From: a virus
Length of the DNA stretch: 24,935 nucleotides
Strand: one strand, 5' to 3'
IMG/VR virus record: IMGVR_UViG_3300015360_000188
Coordinates: 1 to 24,935 of that record
The position numbers and the translations under genes were made by a program. The notes under the pieces were generated by a model, which did no database searches, was not told the origin of the DNA, and was given only the letters and a program-made list of their open reading frames with translations. Positions 17,748 to 24,111 of the stretch are shown here, in pieces; position 1 is the stretch's first letter, and each line of letters begins with the position of its first letter.

Positions 17748-17776
17748 TTTATATTGTATATTTGCGAGCGTGTCAA
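17748..17776 (-). promoter_or_regulatory. Sigma70-type promoter of the MoxR gene
   Basis: On the - strand a perfect TTGACA (17771-17776) and TATAAA (17748-17753, 5 of 6) have the optimal 17-base spacing. It lies in the 93-base gap between the 129-residue gene and the MoxR gene, giving a leader of about 30 bases. Together with the VWA promoter it suggests both partners are made early by host polymerase. Confidence 0.8.
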
Positions 17777-17804
17777 TGCACAGCCTGGAACTTTTTAGGA
17801 AAAA

Positions 17805-18194
17805 TCAATCAGTTTCTTCTACTTTGTTGGCAATTTTGGACAAATTAAACACAAATCGATTAAGATCTCCGCCATATAACATGAGCATTACTGCGGTACG
17901 CTCTCGAGTTAATCGTATTCTTTTATTTTCTAAGAAAAACGGACAATCAAGGTATTTGTCTAGCCAAATGATATTCCTGATTAATTCCTCGGGTGCATCT
18001 GTTAATTCGATTGTGTAGAATTTCAGATGCGGTTCCATAAATTGATAGCCCAGCTTGGTTAACGCCATACTGCGCACACCATTCAGGCGAGGATTTTTCC
18101 AAAAGATTTTAAGATTCTTTTTCACATTATCAGCTGATGTGTCTTCTCCGGACATAAGAAGTATTTCGTGCGTGATAGCAACTTTCGGATCCAT
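17805..18194 (-). CDS. Conserved hypothetical phage protein (129 aa)
   Basis: The ATG overlaps the stop of the upstream gene in a TAATG junction, with AAAAGGAAAT about 13 bases before it, so translation is coupled. The sequence looks globular and alpha/beta: MALTKLGYQFMEPHLKFYTI, then LTDAPEELIRNIIWLDKYLD, a CPFFLENKRIRLTRERTAV strand-turn-helix and the ending MLMLYGGDLNRFVFNL. No catalytic or metal site was recognised. It is the last gene of the long leftward cluster that begins at folE; no clear terminator follows before the MoxR promoter. Proteins with the LTxxGYxxF and GGDL motifs recur in T4-like phages, but function is unknown. Confidence 0.7.
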   Translation of the reverse strand: MDPKVAITHEILLMSGEDTSADNVKKNLKIFWKNPRLNGVRSMALTKLGYQFMEPHLKFYTIELTDAPEELIRNIIWLDKYLDCPFFLENKRIRLTRERTAVMLMLYGGDLNRFVFNLSKIANKVEETD

Positions 18195-18478
18195 TAATCT
18201 ACTGGATTTCCTTTTGATAGTTCGTAGACTCGAAAGTCTTGACAGTTATACATCTTATTGAGTTTTTTTGACAAATTAAGAGCATGTCCTGGATTGCTAA
18301 ACGACACTTTTTTGTATTTTGGACCAAACGAACTAGCAACTAATGATATAGTCTTGAGGTTCACTGGTCTGCCTTTGTAGAACACTGCCCAAATACCATC
18401 GGCATCTAGTACTTGTTCTGATTTGAAGATCTTTTTGTCAGTAATTTCTAAAATTATTGAAGGTTTGGGACGGCTCAT
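18194..18478 (-). CDS. Conserved hypothetical phage protein (94 aa)
   Basis: The ATG at 18478 has only a weak TGGAA upstream but lies 28 bases after a late-promoter-like octamer on the - strand. The product begins MSRPKPSIILEITDK and continues with DGIWAVFYKGRPVNLKTI, GPKYKKVSFSNPGHALNLSKKLN and a terminal FRVYEL strand: a small basic alpha/beta protein with a likely surface of lysines. No known motif. It is coupled to the downstream 129-residue gene by a TAATG junction. I consider it a conserved small T4-like phage protein of unknown role. Confidence 0.7.
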   Translation of the reverse strand: MSRPKPSIILEITDKKIFKSEQVLDADGIWAVFYKGRPVNLKTISLVASSFGPKYKKVSFSNPGHALNLSKKLNKMYNCQDFRVYELSKGNPVD

Positions 18479-18505
18479 GAATCATATTCCAGTGGTATAT
18501 GACTG

Positions 18506-18513
18506 TATTTATT
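18506..18513 (-). promoter_or_regulatory. Possible late promoter on - strand
   Basis: The - strand octamer AATAAATA (7 of 8 to TATAAATA), followed by CAG, lies in the only gap (44 bases) inside the long folE-to-17805 cluster and 28 bases before the 94-residue gene. The sequence TATATGACT also occurs twice close by (18496-18504 and 18516-18524). Chance matching in AT-rich DNA is possible. Confidence 0.4.
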
Positions 18514-18522
18514 ATTATATGA

Positions 18523-18750
18523 CTAGAATCCGCCGCCGTCCATTTTAATTGAAACAGATTCAGATTTGGGGATGCTCTTTTCTAAGGTAGAATCGAGTGT
18601 TCCAGCTAAACGTGTCATAACAATTGCGAGATTGTCATTCAGCGCCTGCACGTCTTTGATATCCATTACCATAGACTTCTGTCCGCTACGGATTGCGATT
18701 TTTGACTTTTCTAAGAAAGATTCAATTGGAAATGTATTAAGGGGTTTCAT
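18523..18750 (-). CDS. Small hypothetical phage protein (75 aa)
   Basis: AGGAAT precedes the ATG, which overlaps the end of the upstream 162-residue gene by 14 bases. The sequence is mostly one long amphipathic helix with a short start: FPIESFLEKSKIAIRSGQKS, MVMDIKDVQALNDNLAIVMT, RLAGTLDSTLEKS, then a polar tail. It looks like a helical oligomerising or adaptor protein. No enzymatic motif or membrane segment. Function unknown. Confidence 0.65.
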   Translation of the reverse strand: MKPLNTFPIESFLEKSKIAIRSGQKSMVMDIKDVQALNDNLAIVMTRLAGTLDSTLEKSIPKSESVSIKMDGGGF

Positions 18751-19225
18751 TCTTATATTCCTGTGCTAATAGTTTGACATCGCTTTCATTAGTAAACGGT
18801 CCTTTAAAGGGATAGCGTTCAAGAGCTATGAGTTTTGGACAATAACTCTTGATCCAACCACGTCTAAATTGAATAAGATAGTATCCGGCACAATATAAAC
18901 TCTTGCTTTTCTTTCTTTTAGAGAAGATGGGTAGTTTTTTCTTAATGTCGTATACGGGATTATACGGAGAAGAACTACACGGGTAATTATAGATAGTTGG
19001 AGATAATGCAGTTGCTGATAATGAACTGTCTACTGCTACTGGCGTGGCAAACAGATCAGCGCCGAATCTACTTTTTACTGCGGTGATATCACCAATTTCT
19101 GTTTGTTTTCCGGATTGTGACAACATATATTTACGTTTGTCTCGGTGCAGAGTCCCTAACTTACGTCCTTGCTGCACCAATACCCATTGTCGATTTGGCA
19201 CAATTACTTTGGCATCAATTTTCAT
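18737..19225 (-). CDS. Conserved hypothetical phage protein (162 aa)
   Basis: AAAGGTAAT precedes the ATG, and the start overlaps the exonuclease stop by 11 bases. Two parts are visible. Residues 1-60 are a small beta-like region (WVLVQQGRKLGTLHRDKRKY, IGDITAVKSRFGADLF). The rest is basic and aromatic-rich: YNYPCSSSPYNPVYDIKKKL, a KRKKSKSLYCAGYYLIQF strand, GWIKSYCPKLIALERYPFKG. The basic, Tyr-rich middle suggests nucleic-acid or nucleoprotein contact, which is only inference. The three cysteines do not form a recognisable zinc site. I associate the YNPVYD...CAGYY pattern with T4-like phages, without known function. Confidence 0.65.
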   Translation of the reverse strand: MKIDAKVIVPNRQWVLVQQGRKLGTLHRDKRKYMLSQSGKQTEIGDITAVKSRFGADLFATPVAVDSSLSATALSPTIYNYPCSSSPYNPVYDIKKKLPIFSKRKKSKSLYCAGYYLIQFRRGWIKSYCPKLIALERYPFKGPFTNESDVKLLAQEYKNETP

Positions 19226-20222
19226 TTAAAATTACCTTTGTTTGGTATCTAGTTGCAAACGGAACTGCATAGTATTCGATCTTTTCGGCAATTCGGATTA
19301 GATCGTATGATACACAAAATTGCATCATTCTAATACCCACTTGGCTGATGTTTTTGTTGCTAGTTATGGAATTATTGATAGTCTCTTCGATGATGAGTCT
19401 AACATCTGTTGGTTGTGCGGTTAAATCACAAAGAAGAACGTTCCTTTTGTAGTCATCAACGACTTTGTGTTCTTTGCCTAGATGGTCTACCCATCTCTGT
19501 AGCATGAGATTATTCCAATTAAAACCTTTGGCATGACGATCCTGATATGCTTCGGTTAACCCAACTTTATTAGAGGATCCTTTAATTCTAACACCCGGAA
19601 ATGCACTGAAAATGTTATCGGTTGTGTCGCCTCTTATGCATTTTAAGAAAAGTAACCATTCTGGATCCGGCGCCGGCTTAGGTGCGTTGGTTTTCTTGTC
19701 AATGACCTTCTTGCCCTTTTCATCAAAATACCCGTCAATGCAGGTAGTGACTCCAGTCATGCCATTGTATTGTTTGACATTTTTAGAGATTAATTGCGCG
19801 AAATCTCCGTCGGTAGAGATAATCACGTGGTCTTCGTTTGGGTGTTGTTGCGTCCATCCAGCAATTAGATCGTCTGCCTCTAATTGTTTGTGTTGTAAAA
19901 TGGTGCAATTGGTTTTTTCTCGAAGGAAGTCTACAAATTCATCATATATTTCCCAAAATGCTCGATCTTCTTCAGCTTCATTAACTGACATTGCACCTCG
20001 AGCATCGTGTCTTTGTTTTTTATATAACGGGTAGTAGTCCTTGCGCCAACTGCGTCCCTCTAGTGCGAAGATCACATGAGTACCGTCAAAGTCTTTCCAT
20101 GCTTTTCTAATGCTATTGAATGTAATCGACTGCGCCATGCCGATTTTATCCTCTAGGGGTCCTTTGACAGAATGCCTTGCTCTAAAGAATAGATTAGCAG
20201 TGTCTACGATTATATGGGTCAT
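19215..20222 (-). CDS. 5'-3' exonuclease, T4 RNase H-like (FEN/PIN family)
   Basis: This 335-residue protein belongs to the FEN-type nuclease family that removes RNA primers and flaps during lagging-strand synthesis. Acidic metal ligands sit where expected: D7 in HIIVDTANLFFRAR, E115/D117/D118 in LEADDLIAG, D138/D140 in STDGDFAQL and D199/D202 in IRGDTTDNI. The GVRIKGSSNKVG stretch follows at the place of the helix-hairpin-helix. Length fits T4 RNase H (about 305 residues) with small insertions (a KGKKVIDKKTNAPKP loop). The start forms a TAATG junction with the upstream stop, and GAGG lies seven bases before it. A 5'-exonuclease of DNA-polymerase-I type is the alternative, but the T4-like context favours RNase H. 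I leave the gene symbol open. Confidence 0.85.
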   Translation of the reverse strand: MTHIIVDTANLFFRARHSVKGPLEDKIGMAQSITFNSIRKAWKDFDGTHVIFALEGRSWRKDYYPLYKKQRHDARGAMSVNEAEEDRAFWEIYDEFVDFLREKTNCTILQHKQLEADDLIAGWTQQHPNEDHVIISTDGDFAQLISKNVKQYNGMTGVTTCIDGYFDEKGKKVIDKKTNAPKPAPDPEWLLFLKCIRGDTTDNIFSAFPGVRIKGSSNKVGLTEAYQDRHAKGFNWNNLMLQRWVDHLGKEHKVVDDYKRNVLLCDLTAQPTDVRLIIEETINNSITSNKNISQVGIRMMQFCVSYDLIRIAEKIEYYAVPFATRYQTKVILNEN

Positions 20223-20680
20223 TAACTAACCTCAGACTTTCCGCCACCTAAATTATTGATATTGATATATCCACTTGCCCGGCGTTCTACACTGATGCCT
20301 TCTTCAGCAGCCACATTTCGACATATTTCTCTCCACCATTTGTCAACGATTTCTTCATCATTCTCACCCCAATAGCCTTCGGCCTTTAACTGAAGTATGA
20401 ACTGCTCGTTCCAATCTAGTTCAAAGAAGCCGTTTCTTGGATTTTGATCATTGATGTGGGTGGCTAAAATGGCCACATATGACTCTTTTCTAGCGGTGGC
20501 CGCATCTTTGGCTGACATCTGCGATAATTTAACTGCCTCTTTAGTCTCTTCTATGACCTTGGCAGATTCTTCTTTGGCCTTTGCTGCGGCTTCTTCAGCA
20601 TCTGCTTTATCTTGGACGGCCTTAGCTGCTGATTCCTTTAATTTGTCTATTCCAACTAATCTTTCAAAAAAATTACTCAT
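20222..20680 (-). CDS. Coiled-coil phage protein of unknown function (152 aa)
   Basis: AAGGAACATAA precedes the ATG, which overlaps the upstream gene by 8 bases. Residues about 8-65 form a strongly predicted coiled coil rich in Ala, Lys and Glu (KAVQDKADAEEAAAKAKEES, VIEETKEAVKLSQMSAKDAA). The C-terminal half is a distinct globular domain: NGFFELDWNEQFILQLKAEG, then EEIVDKWWREICRNVAAEEG and a short ASGYININNLGG strand. The aromatic, acidic motif FELDWNEQF...YWG is characteristic of a small-protein family I associate with T4-like phages, without known function. A scaffold or adaptor role is plausible from the coiled coil only. Confidence 0.7.
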   Translation of the reverse strand: MSNFFERLVGIDKLKESAAKAVQDKADAEEAAAKAKEESAKVIEETKEAVKLSQMSAKDAATARKESYVAILATHINDQNPRNGFFELDWNEQFILQLKAEGYWGENDEEIVDKWWREICRNVAAEEGISVERRASGYININNLGGGKSEVS

Positions 20681-20993
20681 TTATGTTCCTTAATATCCAC
20701 ACGGTATGGCCGGCGAGAGAATGCCATTCACTCTCTAACTTTCCAATTTCTCTGTTAATTTTAGACACCTTTGTTCCTTTTGTCAACCATAAGAATTGTT
20801 GAGTTACGCTGCGCCGAACCGGATACCAAACAAATCTTTTGGTTGTTTTAGTAATGGGTTTTGGGCCAGACATCGGAGAAACGCCAATAATGTCATTGAC
20901 TATTAAGGTCGGAAGAACTCGATTTATTATAGAGTTCAATACCGAGTCAACTTGGATAGAAGTAGGCGCTTTGGCATTCATTTCGTTGTTCAT
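20673..20993 (-). CDS. Hypothetical phage protein with capsid-like motif (106 aa)
   Basis: The frame extends to a TTG at 21005, but I choose the ATG at 20993 because it forms a TAATG junction with the queE stop and GGGGA lies about five bases upstream; most genes in this cluster are joined this way. Residues 27-44, LPTLIVNDIIGVSPMSGP, resemble the region of T4-like major capsid proteins (gp23) with the pattern LP.L...DI.GVQPM.GP. The rest (KRFVWYPVRRSVTQQFLWL, EWHSLAGHTVWIL) is a small basic, Trp-rich domain with no capsid resemblance. Function unknown; a short capsid-interacting protein or chance similarity are both possible. Confidence 0.65.
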   Translation of the reverse strand: MNNEMNAKAPTSIQVDSVLNSIINRVLPTLIVNDIIGVSPMSGPKPITKTTKRFVWYPVRRSVTQQFLWLTKGTKVSKINREIGKLESEWHSLAGHTVWILRNINE

Positions 20994-21856
20994 TAGGTTC
21001 CCCAAGCATTACCAAACAGATCCAATTGTAATCGAGCACTGTATCGATAGCCCTTGTCTATGGCAATCTTGGCAACGTCTTTGCTAGTGAATTGATATGT
21101 GTCAGTGGTTCCGCCCACAGGCATCAAATACACCGGGCAGTTAACACCCGCAACACGGTATTGCTCTACTGCCCATTCTACATCTGCAAGATCATCTTCA
21201 TTGGTGATCACAAACTTTAGGTATAGATCCGAATATGCCTCTCGCCGATTGTTATATTGTTTGACAATTTCAGGTCGAATAGCAGCTTCTCGCTTTTCTC
21301 CACTAACTGACAATTTTGGACTGCAAGACCAGGTTACGTGTAGATGTGGTCGATCTTCAAAATAGCGAATTAGATCTTCTCTTAAAATCTGTGTTGCATT
21401 GGTTTCGAAGGTAAGATTCTTCAGGTCTTGCATCAATGGATGACACAGCAATTCCACATAAGAACGCTGCCAACCTAGCAGTGGCTCGCCGCCTGTAATG
21501 ACCAAGTGAATATCTTGCCCATTGGCCTGTGTCCATTTCTTTTCTGGAAGTAGCGACACCATTTGTTCCGCTAGTGCATCAATAGTGACCAATGGACTGA
21601 GGTGTTTAAATGACGGGTGCCAGGAAGCGTAACTGTCGCAGCCTGTTTTGGCCAAGGGGAGATCTTCATATGTTGGATATTTGTCAATATCTTTGGCAAT
21701 TTGCTCAGGCTCATCGGTTAATTCACCTTTAGGCATAGCAAATCCTCGGCAATTGAAATTGCAACCAAATGTTCTTAAGAACACACTAGGAACGCCGGTC
21801 CAGAGCCCTTCGCCTTGTACGGAGTAAAAAACTTCACTAACTTTGATTTTGCTCAT
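20993..21856 (-). CDS. queE: 7-carboxy-7-deazaguanine synthase-like radical SAM enzyme
   Basis: QueE converts 6-carboxy-tetrahydropterin to 7-carboxy-7-deazaguanine in the preQ0/queuosine pathway using S-adenosylmethionine and a 4Fe-4S cluster. Family markers: FYSVQGEGLWTGVPSVFLRT at 10-29, GCNFNC at 31-36, TGGEP at 121-125, FETNAT near 150-155 and SPKLSVSG. The radical-SAM cysteine motif is unusual: C32 and C36 have normal CX3C spacing, but the third cysteine of CX2C is missing and C73 (TGCDSYASW, matching the usual CDTxxSW) is 36 residues further on. This implies an insertion at 38-72 between ligands. At 287 residues it is longer than the usual ~220. The start overlaps the zinc-protein gene by 20 bases. 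folE lies three genes upstream; no queD or queC is visible in the window. Confidence 0.85.
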   Translation of the reverse strand: MSKIKVSEVFYSVQGEGLWTGVPSVFLRTFGCNFNCRGFAMPKGELTDEPEQIAKDIDKYPTYEDLPLAKTGCDSYASWHPSFKHLSPLVTIDALAEQMVSLLPEKKWTQANGQDIHLVITGGEPLLGWQRSYVELLCHPLMQDLKNLTFETNATQILREDLIRYFEDRPHLHVTWSCSPKLSVSGEKREAAIRPEIVKQYNNRREAYSDLYLKFVITNEDDLADVEWAVEQYRVAGVNCPVYLMPVGGTTDTYQFTSKDVAKIAIDKGYRYSARLQLDLFGNAWGT

Positions 21857-22040
21857 TTGTTTCTTTCTTTAGATAGTTGTCTTTGTACCATGCTGTTGCG
21901 CAATGTGGCCCGCAGAAATAGTGCTCCGAAGTCTTTGGATTTGGCAACAAGTTCCAATAATATTTAGGCCATCCGCTCAGGTCAACATTTTCCAATTTGA
22001 ATTTATCAATAGTAAGTTGACACTGAACGCATGTTACCAT
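21837..22040 (-). CDS. Small zinc-finger protein (67 aa)
   Basis: The start is placed at the ATG at 22040, which forms a TAATG junction with the upstream stop and has AAGGGA nine bases before it; the longer frame to 22082 would overlap the upstream gene by 43 bases. The 67-residue protein has C4-x2-C7 near its start and C43-x3-C47 (YFCGPHCATAWY) after a ~35-residue loop, with histidines at 40 and 46. This is a compact treble-clef or TRASH/MYM-like zinc site in which CxxC...FC...C..W is typical. The tail is polar. It lies between the VSR-like fragment and queE. A metal-binding or protein-protein role is inferred; no specific function is known. Confidence 0.75.
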   Translation of the reverse strand: MVTCVQCQLTIDKFKLENVDLSGWPKYYWNLLPNPKTSEHYFCGPHCATAWYKDNYLKKETNEQNQS

Positions 22041-22207
22041 TAGCCATGTCCCTTCATTTGTTGTCGAAAGTCTGACTCCCACACAGAAATAATTTTATAT
22101 CCTTTATCTTTGAATTTTGATTCTCGGTCTAGAAGCTCGGAATATAATTGTCCATGAGTTTTATTGACTAATTTGTTAAATTCTTCAAAGGTTTTTCGCT
22201 TAGACAT
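22040..22207 (-). CDS. VSR-type endonuclease C-terminal fragment (55 aa)
   Basis: The chosen ATG at 22207 overlaps the folE stop by 8 bases; the frame also runs to a TTG at 22222, but neither has a clear ribosome binding site. The 55 residues correspond to the C-terminal end of VSR-like (very-short-patch-repair-fold) endonucleases found in phages and giant viruses: a helix with the pattern G.LY.E.L.RE (HGQLYSELLDRESKF) and the strand GYKIISVWESDF, which resembles the usual GYN(V/L)..IWE.DW. The upstream catalytic part of that fold (acidic motif and WHG-type segment) is absent. It may be a degenerate remnant or a short domain reused as a small protein. Function uncertain. Confidence 0.6.
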   Translation of the reverse strand: MSKRKTFEEFNKLVNKTHGQLYSELLDRESKFKDKGYKIISVWESDFRQQMKGHG

Positions 22208-22880
22208 TATTTTTATTGACAATATTCATAAATTCACCTCTAACCGCCGAGTCTGTTTTGAAACAGCCGCCTAGTTTACTAGTCACAGTACTTGATCCAA
22301 CATCTTCTACGCCTCTACTTTTGACACAATAATGTTGGGCATCAATTACGACTCCGATATTATCAGTTTCTAAAATATACTGAAGAGCATAGTAGATCTG
22401 TTCGGTCAGGCGTTCTTGAATTTGTGGCCTTTTACTGAAATATTCTACAATGCGATTAATTTTAGACAATCCTAAAACTTTATCTTTGGGAATATATCCT
22501 ACCGTGGCCTTTCCGTCAATTACAACAAAATGATGCTCGCAGTTACTCTGCACATTAATGCCACGCTCGACTACCATTTCATCGTATTTCATTTTGTTGT
22601 CAACGGTCGTGCATTTTGGAAATGCATCATAGTCGAGACCCCAAAATATCTCATTTACATACATCTTAGCAACTCGCTTTGGGGTATCGGCTAAGCTATC
22701 ATCGTCTAAATTGAGACCAAGTGCCCTCATGATCTCGATGAAATTGTTTTCGATGATATCAATTTTTTGTTTGCGATCTAACTCATTAGGCGCAGTTGGT
22801 GTTTCAACTCCGCATCGTACTAAGTGCTCATGAACTTGTCGACCTAGATCAGAATCCGTCTTTGTTTTATTGTAACTCAT
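22200..22880 (-). CDS. folE: GTP cyclohydrolase I
   Basis: FolE converts GTP to dihydroneopterin triphosphate, the first step of both folate and 7-deazaguanine (queuosine) synthesis. The 226-residue length matches the E. coli enzyme (222). Zinc ligands are C114 and H117 in SNCEHHF and C185 in AQHYCVKSRGVED; LADTPKRVAKMY, the GYIPKDKVLGLSKINRIV block and TSKLGGCF are standard FolE motifs. A strong AAGGAAGGAAA ribosome binding site precedes the ATG. It is the first gene of the long leftward cluster. With queE downstream, a 7-deazaguanine role is favoured; supplying folate for ThyA is the alternative. The N-terminal 35 residues are variable and probably flexible. Confidence 0.95.
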   Translation of the reverse strand: MSYNKTKTDSDLGRQVHEHLVRCGVETPTAPNELDRKQKIDIIENNFIEIMRALGLNLDDDSLADTPKRVAKMYVNEIFWGLDYDAFPKCTTVDNKMKYDEMVVERGINVQSNCEHHFVVIDGKATVGYIPKDKVLGLSKINRIVEYFSKRPQIQERLTEQIYYALQYILETDNIGVVIDAQHYCVKSRGVEDVGSSTVTSKLGGCFKTDSAVRGEFMNIVNKNNV

Positions 22881-22913
22881 TTGTTTCCTTCCTTACTCGG
22901 ATGATATTATGTT

Positions 22914-22931
22914 TGATACCATTGTGTATCA
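22914..22931. promoter_or_regulatory. Palindrome upstream of folE, possible operator
   Basis: TGATAC and GTATCA flank a six-base spacer (CATTGT) 34 bases upstream of the folE start, with a looser outer pair ATGATA/TATCAT around it. A poor sigma70-like pair (TTGATT, 17 bases, TAAATA on the - strand) lies further upstream, so the palindrome would sit near the transcription start. Suggestive of a regulator site but short. Confidence 0.3.
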
Positions 22932-22982
22932 TTCATATTTAGCACATTCAGGAAATGTAATCAACCTTTTTATTCAGATTGG

Positions 22983-24086
22983 TCAAATATATTCGTTAAT
23001 GATTTCCAACATCTTTTCGCTATGAAAATATTTTTCATAGCAATTCTGCACATAATGTTCAATCTTTGGAACAAACGTGTGATAATTCTCCATTTGAAGT
23101 TTGATTAGATTTGTCAGTAGTTGCTTTTTGTCTTGGTATGATTGGGTGTTATATGTCCAGCTGCTGGGATACAGGAATTCTGGATAATCTCGAAATATTT
23201 CACTGTAACTTAATCGTTTTGGCATCATAGGTATGGAGTTAACTAACGGACCTTCAGCACATGTTGAAATGCCTAGTGTTTCTTGCAGGTTAGCACTGAA
23301 TACAATTTTTGATTGTCCCAGCAGTGTGTGATATTCGTGTTTGGTGAGTTGTTTTTCTTGACAGACTACAAATTCATATTCTGGCAATTCTGCTTCTAGG
23401 TCTTTGAAGATTTCTAATTGTTTTTCTGGAGCAATTCTATGTGGAAATACAATAAGATCACGCTTTGGTAATTTGGCGTATGGAGCCATTGTTTGCTTCA
23501 TATATTCCATTGGCCAACCACTACGCACGATCTTTTTATTGATCAATTGTCGATCAATCCAATGATCGGTGTTAGCCTTAAACAACTCCATTTCGACCAG
23601 TTCATAATGATATTTGGTTGCAAAATAATTGTGATCAATTGCATGGTAGATTGCACGTTCTGTTTCACGAACCCAATTGGCATCTCCTATGATTCTGCCT
23701 AAGAAATCATTTTTGTCATATGATCCGGCATGCCAGTGTCCATGTAGAACCCATTGTTGGCCAAGCAGTTCCTTCATATATTTCAATTGTAAAATTACCG
23801 GATTCCACGCATCAGTGAAGATAAAATGATCAGATGCAGTAACCAATCCTTGATTAAATTTCTCAAGGAAGTTGCATAACTGACTGCTCTTCCAATAGTT
23901 AGTATCTGAGAAATTCAGGAATGCTCCGGGCGTAGGAACTGTGTTTTTCTGAATGCCGTCAATTTGTTGCACATTGAATCGATGACCAAATCGCTTTGTT
24001 AATAACTCTGGAATGTGTGTATGCCATTGTCCAGTGTATCTAGTTTCGATTGGTTCTAGTGCAAATATCCAAATATTTGGTGACAT
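22983..24086 (-). CDS. GT-B glycosyltransferase (phage type)
   Basis: This 367-residue protein has the two-lobed GT-B layout. The N-terminal lobe (about 1-200) holds WIFALEPIETRYTGQWHTHI, HFIFTDAWNPVILQLKYMKE and a VLHGHWHAGSYDKND segment. The C-terminal lobe (about 205-340) opens with LIVFPHRIAPEKQLEIF, the usual nucleotide-sugar lobe signature, and continues with LGQSKIVFSANLQETLGIS TCAEG, where E269 and E278 sit at the donor-binding EX7E-type position. There is no membrane segment or signal peptide, so it is cytoplasmic. In phages such enzymes glucosylate modified DNA bases or decorate virion proteins; no base-hydroxymethylating enzyme is visible nearby, so the acceptor is open. AAAGG precedes the ATG, and it has its own promoter with a palindromic spacer. 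A 102-base gap separates it from folE. Confidence 0.8.
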   Translation of the reverse strand: MSPNIWIFALEPIETRYTGQWHTHIPELLTKRFGHRFNVQQIDGIQKNTVPTPGAFLNFSDTNYWKSSQLCNFLEKFNQGLVTASDHFIFTDAWNPVILQLKYMKELLGQQWVLHGHWHAGSYDKNDFLGRIIGDANWVRETERAIYHAIDHNYFATKYHYELVEMELFKANTDHWIDRQLINKKIVRSGWPMEYMKQTMAPYAKLPKRDLIVFPHRIAPEKQLEIFKDLEAELPEYEFVVCQEKQLTKHEYHTLLGQSKIVFSANLQETLGISTCAEGPLVNSIPMMPKRLSYSEIFRDYPEFLYPSSWTYNTQSYQDKKQLLTNLIKLQMENYHTFVPKIEHYVQNCYEKYFHSEKMLEIINEYI

Positions 24087-24111
24087 TGATTAACCTTTAT
24101 GATATAGCAAG

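Noticed and set aside
17777-17804. TTTTTAGGAAAAA near the end of the 129-residue gene as a terminator
   Set aside because: The stem is only five A-T pairs with a three-base loop and no G-C pairs; too weak to call.
22936-22970. Possible folE promoter (TTGATT, 17 bases, TAAATA on the - strand)
   Set aside because: The -10 matches the consensus at only about three positions; in AT-rich sequence this is not enough to call, so only the downstream palindrome was listed, at low confidence.
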